NCBI GenBank assembly: GCA_050260355.1
Contig: JBLNBZ010000128.1
Location: 9,864-73,863 of the forward strand
Direction: 5' to 3'
DNA length: 64,000 bases
From: CADEFX01 sp050260355
GTDB taxonomy: Bacteria; Pseudomonadota; Alphaproteobacteria; Rhizobiales; Hyphomicrobiaceae
Shown here: positions 9,284 to 17,093 of the stretch, in pieces
Layout of the letters: every line of letters starts with the position of its first letter
Position numbering within the stretch: the stretch's first letter is position 1
The notes under the pieces: model-generated
Told to the model about the DNA's origin: nothing
Databases searched by the model: none
What the model saw: only the letters and a program-made list of their open reading frames with translations
Made by a program: the position numbers and the translations under genes

Positions 9284-10996
9284 ATGCTCTCGCGCCGCGA
9301 TGTCCTGCAGATTGCCCTGGCGACTGCTGCCATCGGCCTGCCCGGGCGCGCCGGCGCGCAGGATCTGGCGCGCACAGTCCGCCAGGAGGATCTCCTGCGC
9401 TTCCGATCGAAGGGGCAGGCGACGCTCCTGCACTTTGCCGATCTGCACGCCCAGCTCGAGCCGATCTACTACCGCGAGCCCTCGATCAATCTCGGCGTCG
9501 GCGATGTCAACGGCCTGCCGCCGCATCTGACGGACCGCGAGCTCCTGGCGCGATACGGCATCGATCCCGGCTCCTGGCGCGCCTACATGCTGTCGTCGGC
9601 TGACTTCGAGCCGCTGGCTCGCCACTACGGCCGCGTCGGCGGTGTCGATCGGCTGGCGACGTTGATCAAGGCCATTCGCGGCGAGCGCGGAAGCGAGCGC
9701 ACGCTCGTGATCGATGGCGGCGACACGCTGCAGGGCTCCTTCACGGCGCTCGACACCAAGGGCGGCGACATGGTTCGCGTGGTCGAGGCGCTCGGGGTCG
9801 ATGTCACCACCGGACACTGGGAGTTCACGCTGGGCGCGCAACGCGTGAGCGAGCTGTTCGGCGACCAGGAGCGGGCGGGAACCGCACGCGTGCAGTTCCT
9901 GGCCGGCAACGTCGCGGACAACGAGTTCGATGAGCCGGTCTTCAAGGCCTGGCGCATCTACGAGAAGGGCGGGTTGCGCATCGGCGTGATCGGCCAGGCG
10001 TTCCCCTACACGGCCATCTCCAATCCGCGCTGGATGGTGCCCAAGTGGTCGTTCGGTATTCGCGAGGACGATGTGCGCCGGCACGTTGCGGCCGTGCGGG
10101 CCGCCGGTGCCGATCTCGTCGTGCTGAACTCGCACAACGGCTTCGACGTCGATCGCAAGCTTGCGGCCCGCGTCGAAGGCATCGACGTGATCTTTACCGC
10201 GCACACCCATGACGCGTTGCCGGCTCCCGTGCCGGTCGGCCGCACGCTCCTCATTGCCTCGGGCTCGCACGGCAAGTTCTTGTCGCGGCTCGATGTTGAG
10301 GTGCGGGACCGGCGTATTGCCGATTACAGCTACGCCTTGATCCCGGTGCTGTCGGAGGCGATCGCGCGCGACCCGGACATGGCGGCTCTGATCGCTGCGA
10401 TCCGTGCGCCGCACGAGGCGATGCTCGCGACGGAGCTGGCGCGGACCGAGATCCTGCTTTACCGGCGCGGCAATTTCGCCGGCACGCTCGACGACCTCAT
10501 CTGCGATGCGCTGATGGAGCAGCGCGACGCGGAGATCAGTCTGTCGCCAGGCTTCCGCTGGGGCGCCACACTCGTGCCAGGCCAGTCCATCACCTGGGAT
10601 GACGTCTACAATGCCACGGCCATCACCTACCCGGCCGCCTATCGCATGCAGATCACCGGAGAGCGGCTGAAGGTCATCCTGGAGGCTGTCGCCGACAACC
10701 TGTTCAATCCGGATCCGTATCTGCAGCAGGGTGGCGATATGGTGCGGGCCGGCGGGCTCGGCTTCACGATCAATGTCGACGCGCATGCGGGAAGCCGCAT
10801 CTCCAACATGACCCTGCTCAAGACCGGTGAGCCGATCGAGGCCGCGCGCGCGTACGTCGTCGCCGGCTGGGGGTCCGTCAACGAGGGCACGCAAGGCCCC
10901 CCGATCTGGGACCTCGTCGCACAGCATCTGCAGCGACGTCGGATCATTGATGCAGTGCGAAGTGCGCCCATCAAGGTCGTGCGCGGGGCCAGCTGA
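9284..10996 (+). CDS. soxB: Thiosulfohydrolase SoxB
   Basis: SoxB is the dimanganese periplasmic enzyme that releases sulfate from the sulfonate end of SoxYZ-bound thiosulfate. The 570-residue protein begins with a twin-arginine leader (SRRDVLQ, then a hydrophobic stretch ending in GRAGAQ), which suits Tat export of a folded metalloenzyme. Metal-site motifs of the 5'-nucleotidase superfamily are visible: HFADLHAQLEP (50-60), DGGDTLQGS (144-152), TGHWEF (176-181) and AHTHD. The C-terminal nucleotidase-type domain is intact. It lies 52 bases after soxX. The ribosome-binding site is weak by eye. The family assignment is firm. Confidence 0.96.
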   Translation: MLSRRDVLQIALATAAIGLPGRAGAQDLARTVRQEDLLRFRSKGQATLLHFADLHAQLEPIYYREPSINLGVGDVNGLPPHLTDRELLARYGIDPGSWRAYMLSSADFEPLARHYGRVGGVDRLATLIKAIRGERGSERTLVIDGGDTLQGSFTALDTKGGDMVRVVEALGVDVTTGHWEFTLGAQRVSELFGDQERAGTARVQFLAGNVADNEFDEPVFKAWRIYEKGGLRIGVIGQAFPYTAISNPRWMVPKWSFGIREDDVRRHVAAVRAAGADLVVLNSHNGFDVDRKLAARVEGIDVIFTAHTHDALPAPVPVGRTLLIASGSHGKFLSRLDVEVRDRRIADYSYALIPVLSEAIARDPDMAALIAAIRAPHEAMLATELARTEILLYRRGNFAGTLDDLICDALMEQRDAEISLSPGFRWGATLVPGQSITWDDVYNATAITYPAAYRMQITGERLKVILEAVADNLFNPDPYLQQGGDMVRAGGLGFTINVDAHAGSRISNMTLLKTGEPIEAARAYVVAGWGSVNEGTQGPPIWDLVAQHLQRRRIIDAVRSAPIKVVRGAS

Positions 10997-11053
10997 CGCA
11001 TCCGTGTATTGCACGTGTAGTGGTGGGCCGCTTTAACTCAGTGCCAGTCGTCT

Positions 11054-11078
11054 TCGGCCTCCTAGGCCGAACAGGAGG
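11054..11078 (+). promoter_or_regulatory. Two mutually exclusive hairpins covering the Shine-Dalgarno of the ccdA-like gene
   Basis: TCGGCCT (11054-11060) can pair with AGGCCGA (11064-11070) across a three-base loop. The overlapping CCTCCT (11058-11063) is the exact complement of the Shine-Dalgarno AGGAGG (11073-11078), with nine bases between. The two helices share bases and cannot coexist, so the leader could switch between hidden and exposed ribosome-binding site. This is read directly from sequence; a regulatory effect is inference. Confidence 0.4.
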
Positions 11079-11090
11079 TTAAGAGCGAAA

Positions 11091-11888
11091 TTGCCCGACG
11101 CCCACATCTACTTCGGCGTGGCGCTTGCCGGACTCGTGAGCTTTCTGTCTCCCTGCGTGCTGCCCCTGGTTCTGCCCTATCTCGGATACCTCGGCGGCAC
11201 GACCATCGAGCAGATAACGGAGGAGCGCGGCATCACCCACAGAACCTCGCTCCGCGTTGTTTTGGCTTCGGTCTGCTTCGTGCTCGGCTTCACAACCGTG
11301 TTTGTCGGACTGGGCGCCGGCGCGTCGATGTTCGGGCAGCTCATCCGGATCTACAAGACGCAGCTCTCGATTGCGGCCGGCATCGTCATCATCCTTTTCG
11401 GACTGCATTTTCTCGGTCTCCTGCGCATCCCGATCCTCTATCGCGAGGCCCGCTACCACGCGAGGGTCGAGGGGGCGACGTTTCTCGGCGCCTACGTGAT
11501 CGGGCTTGCCTTTGCGTTCGGCTGGACCCCTTGCATCGGCCCGATCCTGGCAACCGTCCTGGCGCTGGCGGCCAACGAGGCGAGCCTTCGTACGGGCGTC
11601 AGCCTGCTGCTCGTCTATTCGCTCGGCCTCGGCATTCCATTCGTCCTCGCCGCGGTTGCCGTGCGCCCATTCATGACGTTCATGCAGCGCTTCCGCGTGC
11701 ATCTCAGCCGGGTCGAGAAGGTCATGGGCGCTCTGCTCGTGGTGACCGGGGTGATGTTCCTGACGGGCTCGATGAACTTCATCGGTCAATGGCTGATCGA
11801 GAACGTGCCGATCCTGTCGCAGGTCGAGGAGATGACGACCTCGAAGACCCTGCCGACAGAGATCATGAAGCACGGCGCGGGCCAATAG
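11091..11888 (+). CDS. CcdA/DsbD-type thiol-disulfide transmembrane transporter, probable SoxV
   Basis: The 265-residue inner-membrane protein carries reducing equivalents from cytoplasmic thioredoxin to the periplasm. About six membrane helices are visible. The redox Cys pair lies in SFLSPCVLPL (C22) and GWTPCIGPI (C148), the CcdA signature. Behind soxB it most likely plays the SoxV role of keeping the SoxYZ carrier Cys or the cytochrome apo-proteins reduced; a general cytochrome c maturation role is the alternative. The start appears to be TTG at 11091, with AGGAGG 12 bases upstream, a longer than usual gap. No ATG or GTG lies nearby that would keep the first helix. Confidence 0.88.
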   Translation: MPDAHIYFGVALAGLVSFLSPCVLPLVLPYLGYLGGTTIEQITEERGITHRTSLRVVLASVCFVLGFTTVFVGLGAGASMFGQLIRIYKTQLSIAAGIVIILFGLHFLGLLRIPILYREARYHARVEGATFLGAYVIGLAFAFGWTPCIGPILATVLALAANEASLRTGVSLLLVYSLGLGIPFVLAAVAVRPFMTFMQRFRVHLSRVEKVMGALLVVTGVMFLTGSMNFIGQWLIENVPILSQVEEMTTSKTLPTEIMKHGAGQ

Positions 11889-11931
11889 GTTATATCTGGA
11901 GCCAATCACGCTCCCTCGCACGACCACCGCC

Positions 11932-12765
11932 ATGCCGCCTGCCGTCGCCCGAGTTCCCATCGCGCTCACCATCGCCGGCTCCGACAGCTCCGGCGGCGCC
12001 GGCATTCAAGCCGATCTCAAGACATTCTCGGCTTTCGGCGTCTATGGCGCGTCGGTGCTGACGGCGCTGACGGCGCAGAACACGCATGGCGTGCAGGGCG
12101 TCGAGCCGGTGCGGCCGCAGTTCGTCGCAGCGCAGATCGATTCCGTGCTGGCGGATCTCGAGGTCGGCGCCATCAAGACGGGAATGCTGGCCAACGCCCA
12201 GATCGTCTCGGCCGTCGCGGAGCGGCTCTCGAGGACGGCGCGACTGCCGCTCGTGGTCGATCCGGTGATGGTGGCGACGAGTGGCCACACGCTGCTTGCT
12301 GCGGACGCGGTCGCGGCGCTCACGACCGAGCTGTTGCCGCTGGCGATGCTGGTGACGCCGAACATTCCGGAGGCGGCGGCGCTGCTCGGCGCGCAAGCCG
12401 CGAGGACCGAGGATGACATGATCGCCCAAGCCAAGGCGCTCGCACGTTTCGGCAGCCGCGCGGTGCTGGTGAAGGGCGGACACGGCGAGGGGTCGGAGGC
12501 CATCGACATCCTGTGCGACGGCGGACGCATCATTCGCTTGGCGGGGCCGCGCATCGCGACCAGCAACACGCATGGCACCGGCTGCACGCTGTCGGCTGCG
12601 ATTACCGCGCTCCTCGCCGGTGGAGCCGGCCTCGAGGAGGCGGTGCGGCGAGCCAAGCACTACGTCTCGGCCGCCCTTGCCGCCGGCAGCGGGCTCCAGA
12701 TCGGCGGAGGAAACGGACCCGTCGACCATCTCTACGCACTGCGCCGCAATCCGCCGCCGGCTTGA
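11932..12765 (+). CDS. thiD: Hydroxymethylpyrimidine/phosphomethylpyrimidine kinase
   Basis: The 277-residue ribokinase-family enzyme phosphorylates hydroxymethylpyrimidine and its monophosphate for thiamine synthesis in the cytoplasm. The N-terminal AGSDSSGGAGIQAD binds substrate. TFSAFGVYGAS and QNTHGV are ThiD hallmarks. VDPVMVATSGH and the C-terminal anion hole NTHGTGCTLSAAI with the catalytic Cys region complete the set. Length is normal for a single-function ThiD. It starts 43 bases after the ccdA-like gene and may be expressed with it, although the functions are unrelated. Confidence 0.96.
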   Translation: MPPAVARVPIALTIAGSDSSGGAGIQADLKTFSAFGVYGASVLTALTAQNTHGVQGVEPVRPQFVAAQIDSVLADLEVGAIKTGMLANAQIVSAVAERLSRTARLPLVVDPVMVATSGHTLLAADAVAALTTELLPLAMLVTPNIPEAAALLGAQAARTEDDMIAQAKALARFGSRAVLVKGGHGEGSEAIDILCDGGRIIRLAGPRIATSNTHGTGCTLSAAITALLAGGAGLEEAVRRAKHYVSAALAAGSGLQIGGGNGPVDHLYALRRNPPPA

Positions 12766-12953
12766 GCTGCCAACACGGCTCTGCCCACGCCGTCCGGCTC
12801 GCTCGCGCATGCACCGTGGCGAGCTCGATCGGGGGAAAGTCTTGTGCGGCCGCACGTTGCAACTGACGCATCAGCCGCGCATTGGAACGGCTTGATATCT
12901 CGTGCAGATCGGTTGGACGAGAAATGTGCCGCGGGCTCGCTCGCCTTGCGCGG

Positions 12954-12970
12954 TTTGCCAATGTGGCAAA
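12954..12970. repeat. Short perfect inverted repeat in the thiD-fadL gap
   Basis: TTTGCCA and TGGCAAA, seven bases each, flank an ATG trinucleotide, giving a 17-base hyphenated palindrome. It has no T-run and no gene start close by. It could be an operator half-site pair or an RNA hairpin. The remainder of 12766-13029 holds no convincing gene. Confidence 0.3.
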
Positions 12971-13029
12971 TGCAACACGGGCGGCTGAATGTTGCGGCCG
13001 ACCCATTGCGTACGGCGTGCATTTGCGGA

Positions 13030-13223
13030 GAATGCCAGCGTGGCTCCGGGGGAGCCTGTCAAGGCCGCGAAACCGGGTGGCCGCTGAGTCTGGGGGAGAG
13101 GCTGCACAGCGGCAACGTACCTCGGGTTTCGCTGGGGGAGAGCGTGGACGCACTGCCCTGGGGCGGTGTCCGCAAGCTCTGCAGGGAACCGGTCCGGCGC
13201 GCGCAGCCGGGCCGGTTTCTTTT
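13030..13223 (+). ncRNA. Candidate structured non-coding RNA ending in a terminator
   Basis: Several strong stem-loops follow each other in a non-coding gap. GGCTCC-GGG-GGAGCC lies near 13040-13055. A long hairpin at 13144-13173 has CACTGCC (13151-13157) against GGCGGTG (13162-13168), extended by GTGGA against TCCGC across a two-base bulge. A terminator-like hairpin closes the segment. The block CTGGGGGAGAG occurs twice, at 13090-13100 and 13132-13142. No signature of SRP RNA, tmRNA, RNase P RNA or a cobalamin riboswitch was recognised. The 5' end is a guess. It could also be the structured leader of the downstream porin gene, though the terminator argues for an independent or attenuated transcript. 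Confidence 0.35.
13187..13223 (+). terminator. Rho-independent terminator-like hairpin
   Basis: A 12-base stem, AACCGGTCCGGC (13187-13198) against GCCGGGCCGGTT (13206-13217), has one G-U pair and a seven-base loop. It is followed by TCTTTT. It would end transcription of a small RNA in the gap, or attenuate read-through from thiD into the porin gene 240 bases downstream. Confidence 0.65.
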
Positions 13224-13464
13224 GCCGGCCGATCGCATTTGCCGCACGCCAATGATGATCATCTCACTGGTTATGTTGCGTGCCGGGCACAACGCGCATT
13301 CGATCCGCAGCTGTGAGTGGCTGACTCGCAGACTGCAAGATTGCTGTGTGACACACTGGTTGCCTAATGTGCATTTCTGCGCCGACGTGCCGACTTGCCT
13401 GGCGTCGGCGAAGTTCGGGGGCGTCGAGGGTCCCTTGAGTTGAGAGTTGCGTTGAGGGGGGCCT

Positions 13465-14769
13465 ATGAGCAGTCAGCCGGATGTGTGGCGTAAGGCTTCG
13501 GCAGCGATCGCGACGGTCACCGCGCTTGCAGCCTCGAGCACAGGTGTCGAGGCAGGCGGCTTTGCGGTGCCCGAGCAATCGGCCGTGTTCCAGGGCTCGT
13601 CGTTCGCCGGGAACGCGGCCGGCGGCGCGCTGAGCTCGATGTTCTGGAATCCCGCGGCCGTCGGTCAGTTCGACGGCATCAACACCGAGTCGGCCTACTC
13701 CCTGATCATTCCCGAGACCGAGGTCACCGCGCTGCCCGGCTCCACGCTGCTGTTCGGGGGAGCGCCGGCCAACGGCGGCAATATCGCCAAGGACGCAGTC
13801 GTCCCCTCGAGCTACGTGAGCTACCAGCTGAGCCGCGACCTGGTGTTCGGCCTCAGCATCAACGCGCCATTCGGCCTGACCACCGAGCCTGAGAATCGAT
13901 TCTGGGCCGGCCAGACGCAGGCGCGCACGTCCAAGATCGAGACCTACAATTTCCAGCCGGTGCTGGCGTATCGCATTGCTCCCTCGCTGATCGTGGCGGC
14001 CGGTTTGCAGATCGAGCGCTTCGAGGCGACGCTGAAGAATGCGACCGGTGGATCGCCCCTCTCGCCCAATGCGGTCGCGTCCGCCGAAGACACCGCGCTC
14101 GGATTCACCGCGGGCGTCCTGTGGCAGCCGACGCTCGCAACGAGCGTGGGCCTGGGCTTCCGTTCGTCGATCGACCACAACCTCGATGGAACGTTGAAGG
14201 TCGTCGGCACGCCGCTCGGCGCAAGCATCGAGGCGGGCATCCAGACCCCGGAGACTGTCACGCTGAGCCTGCGTCAGGCGCTGACGCCGCAGTTGACGGG
14301 CCTGGCGTCGGTCGAGTGGTCGAACTGGAGCCGCCTCAAGAGCCTCGACATCGTTTGCACGTCGGTGCAACCGGCCCTCGGTTGCTTCACCCCCGGTTCG
14401 ACCGCCCGCTCGCTCGCGCTCGGCTGGCATGACGGATGGTTCGTCTCCGCTGGCCTCGAATACGCGATGAACCCGGCGCTGACGCTGCGCACCGGCGTCG
14501 CCTGGGAGCAATCCCCGATCCAGGATCCGGACGAGCGCACCGTGCGCCTGCCGGATGCCGACCGCATCTGGGCCAGCATCGGCGCCAGCTACCGCTGGAG
14601 CAGGAACATCACGCTCGACGTCGCCTACAGCCACATCTTTGTCGACGACGCCACGATCGATCGCACGGAATCGGGCGTGCGCCTCGTCGCGGACGCGAAC
14701 TCGCAGATCGACATTCTGTCCGTGGGTTTGCGGATCAAGCTGGGCGACGAGCCGACGCCGCTGAAGTAG
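13465..14769 (+). CDS. OmpP1/FadL/TodX-family outer membrane transporter
   Basis: The 434-residue protein is a predicted 14-strand outer-membrane beta-barrel for hydrophobic compounds such as long-chain fatty acids or hydrocarbons. A signal peptide of about 30 residues ends near GVEA. The mature N terminus GGFAVPEQSA, followed by SFAGNAAGGA and SSMFWNPAAV, is the FadL hatch signature. The end is an amphipathic strand (SVGLRIKLG). A GAGGGGGG Shine-Dalgarno lies close before the ATG at 13465. No degradation genes are adjacent, so the substrate cannot be inferred. Confidence 0.92.
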   Translation: MSSQPDVWRKASAAIATVTALAASSTGVEAGGFAVPEQSAVFQGSSFAGNAAGGALSSMFWNPAAVGQFDGINTESAYSLIIPETEVTALPGSTLLFGGAPANGGNIAKDAVVPSSYVSYQLSRDLVFGLSINAPFGLTTEPENRFWAGQTQARTSKIETYNFQPVLAYRIAPSLIVAAGLQIERFEATLKNATGGSPLSPNAVASAEDTALGFTAGVLWQPTLATSVGLGFRSSIDHNLDGTLKVVGTPLGASIEAGIQTPETVTLSLRQALTPQLTGLASVEWSNWSRLKSLDIVCTSVQPALGCFTPGSTARSLALGWHDGWFVSAGLEYAMNPALTLRTGVAWEQSPIQDPDERTVRLPDADRIWASIGASYRWSRNITLDVAYSHIFVDDATIDRTESGVRLVADANSQIDILSVGLRIKLGDEPTPLK

Positions 14770-14801
14770 GCGCGGGCGTCCCCGCGGCCCGGGTCCTTGA
14801 C

Positions 14802-14832
14802 GGCGCGAGGCGCTCGAGCGCTGGCTCGCGCC
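14802..14832. repeat. Nested palindrome after the FadL-like gene
   Basis: GGCGCGAG (14802-14809) pairs with CTCGCGCC (14825-14832), and the interior contains the perfect palindrome GCGCTCGAGCGC (14810-14821). It lies 33 bases past the fadL stop and could end transcription, but no T-run follows. Confidence 0.3.
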
Positions 14833-14910
14833 GGCATCCCTTGCACTTGACGGCGGCCGGCCCTGGGGTGTTGTTGTGCCACCCAAGCGCCCCGAAGCCG
14901 GAGCCCACCG

Positions 14911-15894
14911 ATGCAGCCTCGCCTTCCCACGTTCGCCGACATTGTCGCCGCGCACGCCCGCCTCGAGCCGCATCTCGTCGCTACGCCGCTCATCGAGCAT
15001 CCCGCGCTCAACGCGCGCACCCAGGGGCGCGTGCTGCTCAAGTGCGAGAATTTGCAGCGCGTGGGTGCGTTCAAGTTCCGCGGCGCCTACAACAAGATCG
15101 CGCAGGTGGACCGGGCGCGGTTTCCCGGCGGCGTCGTGGCGTGCTCGTCTGGCAATCACGCGCAGGGTGTCGCCGCGGCGGCGAGCCTGCTCAACATGCG
15201 CTCGGCCATCGTCATGCCTTCGGATGCGCCCGAGCTCAAGATCGCGCGCACGCGCGCCTTCGGCGGCGAGGTGATCGGCTACGACCGCGAGCGGGAGGAC
15301 CGCGACGCCATCGCGCGGCGCATCTGCGAGGAGCGCAAGGCCGCCTACGTCCATCCGTATGACGACCCGGATGTCATGGCCGGACAGGGAACCACGGGCC
15401 TCGAGATCATGCAGCAGGCGGACGCCATTGGCGCCGTGCCCGATGCCGTCCTGGTGTGTGCCTCCGGAGGCGGGCTGGTGGGCGGCATCGCCGTGGCGGT
15501 GAAGGAGCGCAATCCGGCGACCGAGGTCTACAGCGTCGAGCCGGAGGGATTCGACGACCTGGCGCGCTCGCTCGCGAGCGGAAAGCGCGAGCGCAACGAG
15601 CGCCTCTCGGGCTCGCTGTGTGATGCGCTGCTCATGCCGACGCCCGGCGAGATTCCGTTCGAGGTGGCCAAGCGCCTGCTCGAGGGCGGCCTGGCGGTGA
15701 GCGATCAGGAGGCCTGCGCCGCCGTGCGCTTCGCGTTCGAGGAGCTGAAGCTGGTGCTGGAGCCCGGCGGCGCGGTGGCTCTGGCAGCCGTGCTCTCAGG
15801 TCGCCTGCCGGTGCGCGGGCGCACGATCGCGGTGGTGCTGTCGGGCGGCAACGTCGATCCGCGCATCTTCGCCGACATCATCTGCGGGCGCTGA
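14911..15894 (+). CDS. Threonine/serine dehydratase (PLP-dependent ammonia-lyase)
   Basis: The 327-residue fold-type II PLP enzyme deaminates L-threonine to 2-oxobutanoate or L-serine to pyruvate. K55 in GAFKFRG forms the PLP Schiff base. SSGNHAQGV (79-87) binds the substrate carboxylate, CASGGGLVGG binds the phosphate, and the serine of the C-terminal VVLSGGN contacts the ring nitrogen. There is no C-terminal ACT regulatory domain, so it resembles catabolic single-domain forms rather than the isoleucine-regulated IlvA. Related members act as serine racemases or hydroxyaspartate dehydratases, which sequence alone does not exclude. Confidence 0.88.
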   Translation: MQPRLPTFADIVAAHARLEPHLVATPLIEHPALNARTQGRVLLKCENLQRVGAFKFRGAYNKIAQVDRARFPGGVVACSSGNHAQGVAAAASLLNMRSAIVMPSDAPELKIARTRAFGGEVIGYDREREDRDAIARRICEERKAAYVHPYDDPDVMAGQGTTGLEIMQQADAIGAVPDAVLVCASGGGLVGGIAVAVKERNPATEVYSVEPEGFDDLARSLASGKRERNERLSGSLCDALLMPTPGEIPFEVAKRLLEGGLAVSDQEACAAVRFAFEELKLVLEPGGAVALAAVLSGRLPVRGRTIAVVLSGGNVDPRIFADIICGR

Positions 15895-15918
15895 GCCCGA
15901 CCCCTCCCCTCCAATTCC

Positions 15919-15975
15919 GTCATCCCGGCGCTGCTCGTGCGTGAAACGCACGAGCAGGAATCGGCCGGGATCCAG
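15919..15975 (+). repeat. Palindromic GTCATCCCGGC...GCCGGGATCCAG element, copy 1
   Basis: The outer arms CATCCCGGC and GCCGGGAT enclose an inner perfect hairpin, CTGCTCGTGCGT (15931-15942) and ACGCACGAGCAG (15946-15957), with a GAA loop. Elements with these end motifs are common dispersed intergenic repeats in Hyphomicrobiales. It lies just after the dehydratase gene and may act as a transcript end. Confidence 0.6.
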
Positions 15976-16035
15976 ATGCGCATCACCTTGCGTTGCGTCG
16001 GCAGTGTGAACCGCAAGCCGCGCCCACCCTCAGCC

Positions 16036-16084
16036 GTCATCCTGGCCAAGTGAGCGCGCTGCGCGAACGCGAGCCGGGATCCAG
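16036..16084 (+). repeat. Palindromic GTCATCC...GGGATCCAG element, copy 2
   Basis: Same end motifs and orientation as the element at 15919, with a different and shorter interior (GAGCGCGCTGCGCGAACGC). It forms a weaker hairpin. It faces copy 3 across about 36 bases. Confidence 0.5.
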
Positions 16085-16120
16085 GCTCAGGTCTGCCGCG
16101 TCTTCGACCGAGTCTTTGCG

Positions 16121-16173
16121 CTGGATCCCGCATCGGCGCTCGGCCCGTATGGGCCTCGCTGGTGCGGGATGAC
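16121..16173 (-). repeat. Palindromic GTCATCC...GGGATCCAG element, copy 3 (inverted)
   Basis: This copy starts with CTGGATCCCG and ends with CGGGATGAC, so it is inverted relative to copies 1 and 2. With copy 2 it makes a composite inverted repeat of about 138 bases (16036-16173), a structure sometimes seen in REP-type pairs. Confidence 0.5.
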
Positions 16174-16321
16174 GGAACGGGAGAGGCATTCGGCCCCAGC
16201 CGCAACGCTTGCTCAATCGCACGCGGAAAGACCCCGGGTCATTCGCGCCAAGGCGCGATGGCCGGGGACCAAAGATTTGAGGGTTGCGGGAGTATCGGCG
16301 GCGCAAGCACCACCACCCTCC

Positions 16322-16464
16322 TCTTGCGGTCCGGAAAGCCGCGCCGCAAGCAAGTCTTGAGACTTGCGATGCATCCCTCCTTTTGCGCTCCCGGAAGCCG
16401 CGCTGCAAGCAAGACTCGAGACTTGCGATGCACCCCTTCCTCTTGCGATCCCGGAAGCCGCGCT
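16322..16464. repeat. Tandem repeat of about 60 bases, two and a third copies
   Basis: Units begin at 16322, 16381 and 16441 with TYTTGCGNTCCSGRAAGCC-like starts. The first two also share GCAAG-CAAG...CTTGCGATGCA cores that contain short palindromes around GAGACTTG. The third unit ends early and merges into CGGGATC. The block is non-coding on both strands. No spacer-like unique segments lie between units. The rest of the 15895-16546 gap shows no gene. Confidence 0.6.
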
Positions 16465-16546
16465 CCGAGCGCGGCTATCCGGGATCTTCCCCGCCCGACC
16501 CGACCTCTACCTCACCACGCGCATCCGCCCCGCGCGGGCCGCGCGA

Positions 16547-16900
16547 CTAGCCGATGACCTTGCGCACGATATGGGAGCGGTTCTTCGTGTAGGGACGCAC
16601 CTCGGTTGCCCAGCGGCCCTTCTCGCCGGCTTCCGCCCACGCCTTGCTCAGCAGGACGTCCGGGCTTTCCAGCTCGTACATCGCCACGTAGGTGGGATGT
16701 CCCTCGCCGGTCAGTGCGCGCTTTTCCCCGGCAAGCACGAACGCGGCCGGCTCGGTCTTGAATCGGGTCGCGCCCAGCACGCCCGGAACCTTCGAGAGGT
16801 AGGGCACATGCTCGGTGTCGTAGACCTCGTTGAACAGGGCCTCCTTCTCGGGTGCCACGTCCATGCTGACAATGAAGACGTAGCGCGACTTGATCGGCAT
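16547..16900 (-). CDS. Small dimeric alpha/beta-barrel protein (DUF4286/EthD-like)
   Basis: The 117-residue protein starts at the ATG at 16900, with GGAGG nine bases upstream. Its pattern of strand, helix with EALFNEVYDTEHVPYLSKVPGV, then strands ending in FVLAG and TYVAMYEL, is that of ferredoxin-like dimeric barrels such as EthD and DUF4286 members. The YDTEHVP segment holds the conserved His at residue 31. Such proteins bind or turn over small hydrophobic or acyl compounds in diverse pathways. It is divergent from the HtrA-like gene, with 193 bases between the starts. The specific function is unknown. Confidence 0.75.
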   Translation of the reverse strand: MPIKSRYVFIVSMDVAPEKEALFNEVYDTEHVPYLSKVPGVLGATRFKTEPAAFVLAGEKRALTGEGHPTYVAMYELESPDVLLSKAWAEAGEKGRWATEVRPYTKNRSHIVRKVIG

Positions 16901-17093
16901 CTTGATCCTCCGGATGGGTCGGAACGATTTTGGGGTCGCCACGAAGCCGAAGCGTCCCGGCGCGGACTGTAGCACCTGTTTCAGCGCGCCGCCGTCGGAA
17001 GTTGGCAGCAACGACTTTGACGCCGGCTGCCGCAGATGCAACGATCCGGCAGTTGCGCAGCCGACCGGTTTCGACCCTTGCAAGGAGGCCTGC

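Noticed and set aside
13030..13223. SRP RNA, tmRNA, RNase P RNA or cobalamin riboswitch
   Set aside because: The signature segments of these RNAs were looked for and not seen, so only a generic structured RNA is proposed.
12844..13443. A 199-codon frame in the thiD-fadL gap
   Set aside because: It runs through the hairpins and terminator, has no ribosome-binding site, and its composition (many Cys and Arg) is unlike coding sequence here.
16322..16464. Possible CRISPR array
   Set aside because: Units are adjacent and degenerate with no constant repeat plus unique spacer pattern, and no cas genes are present.
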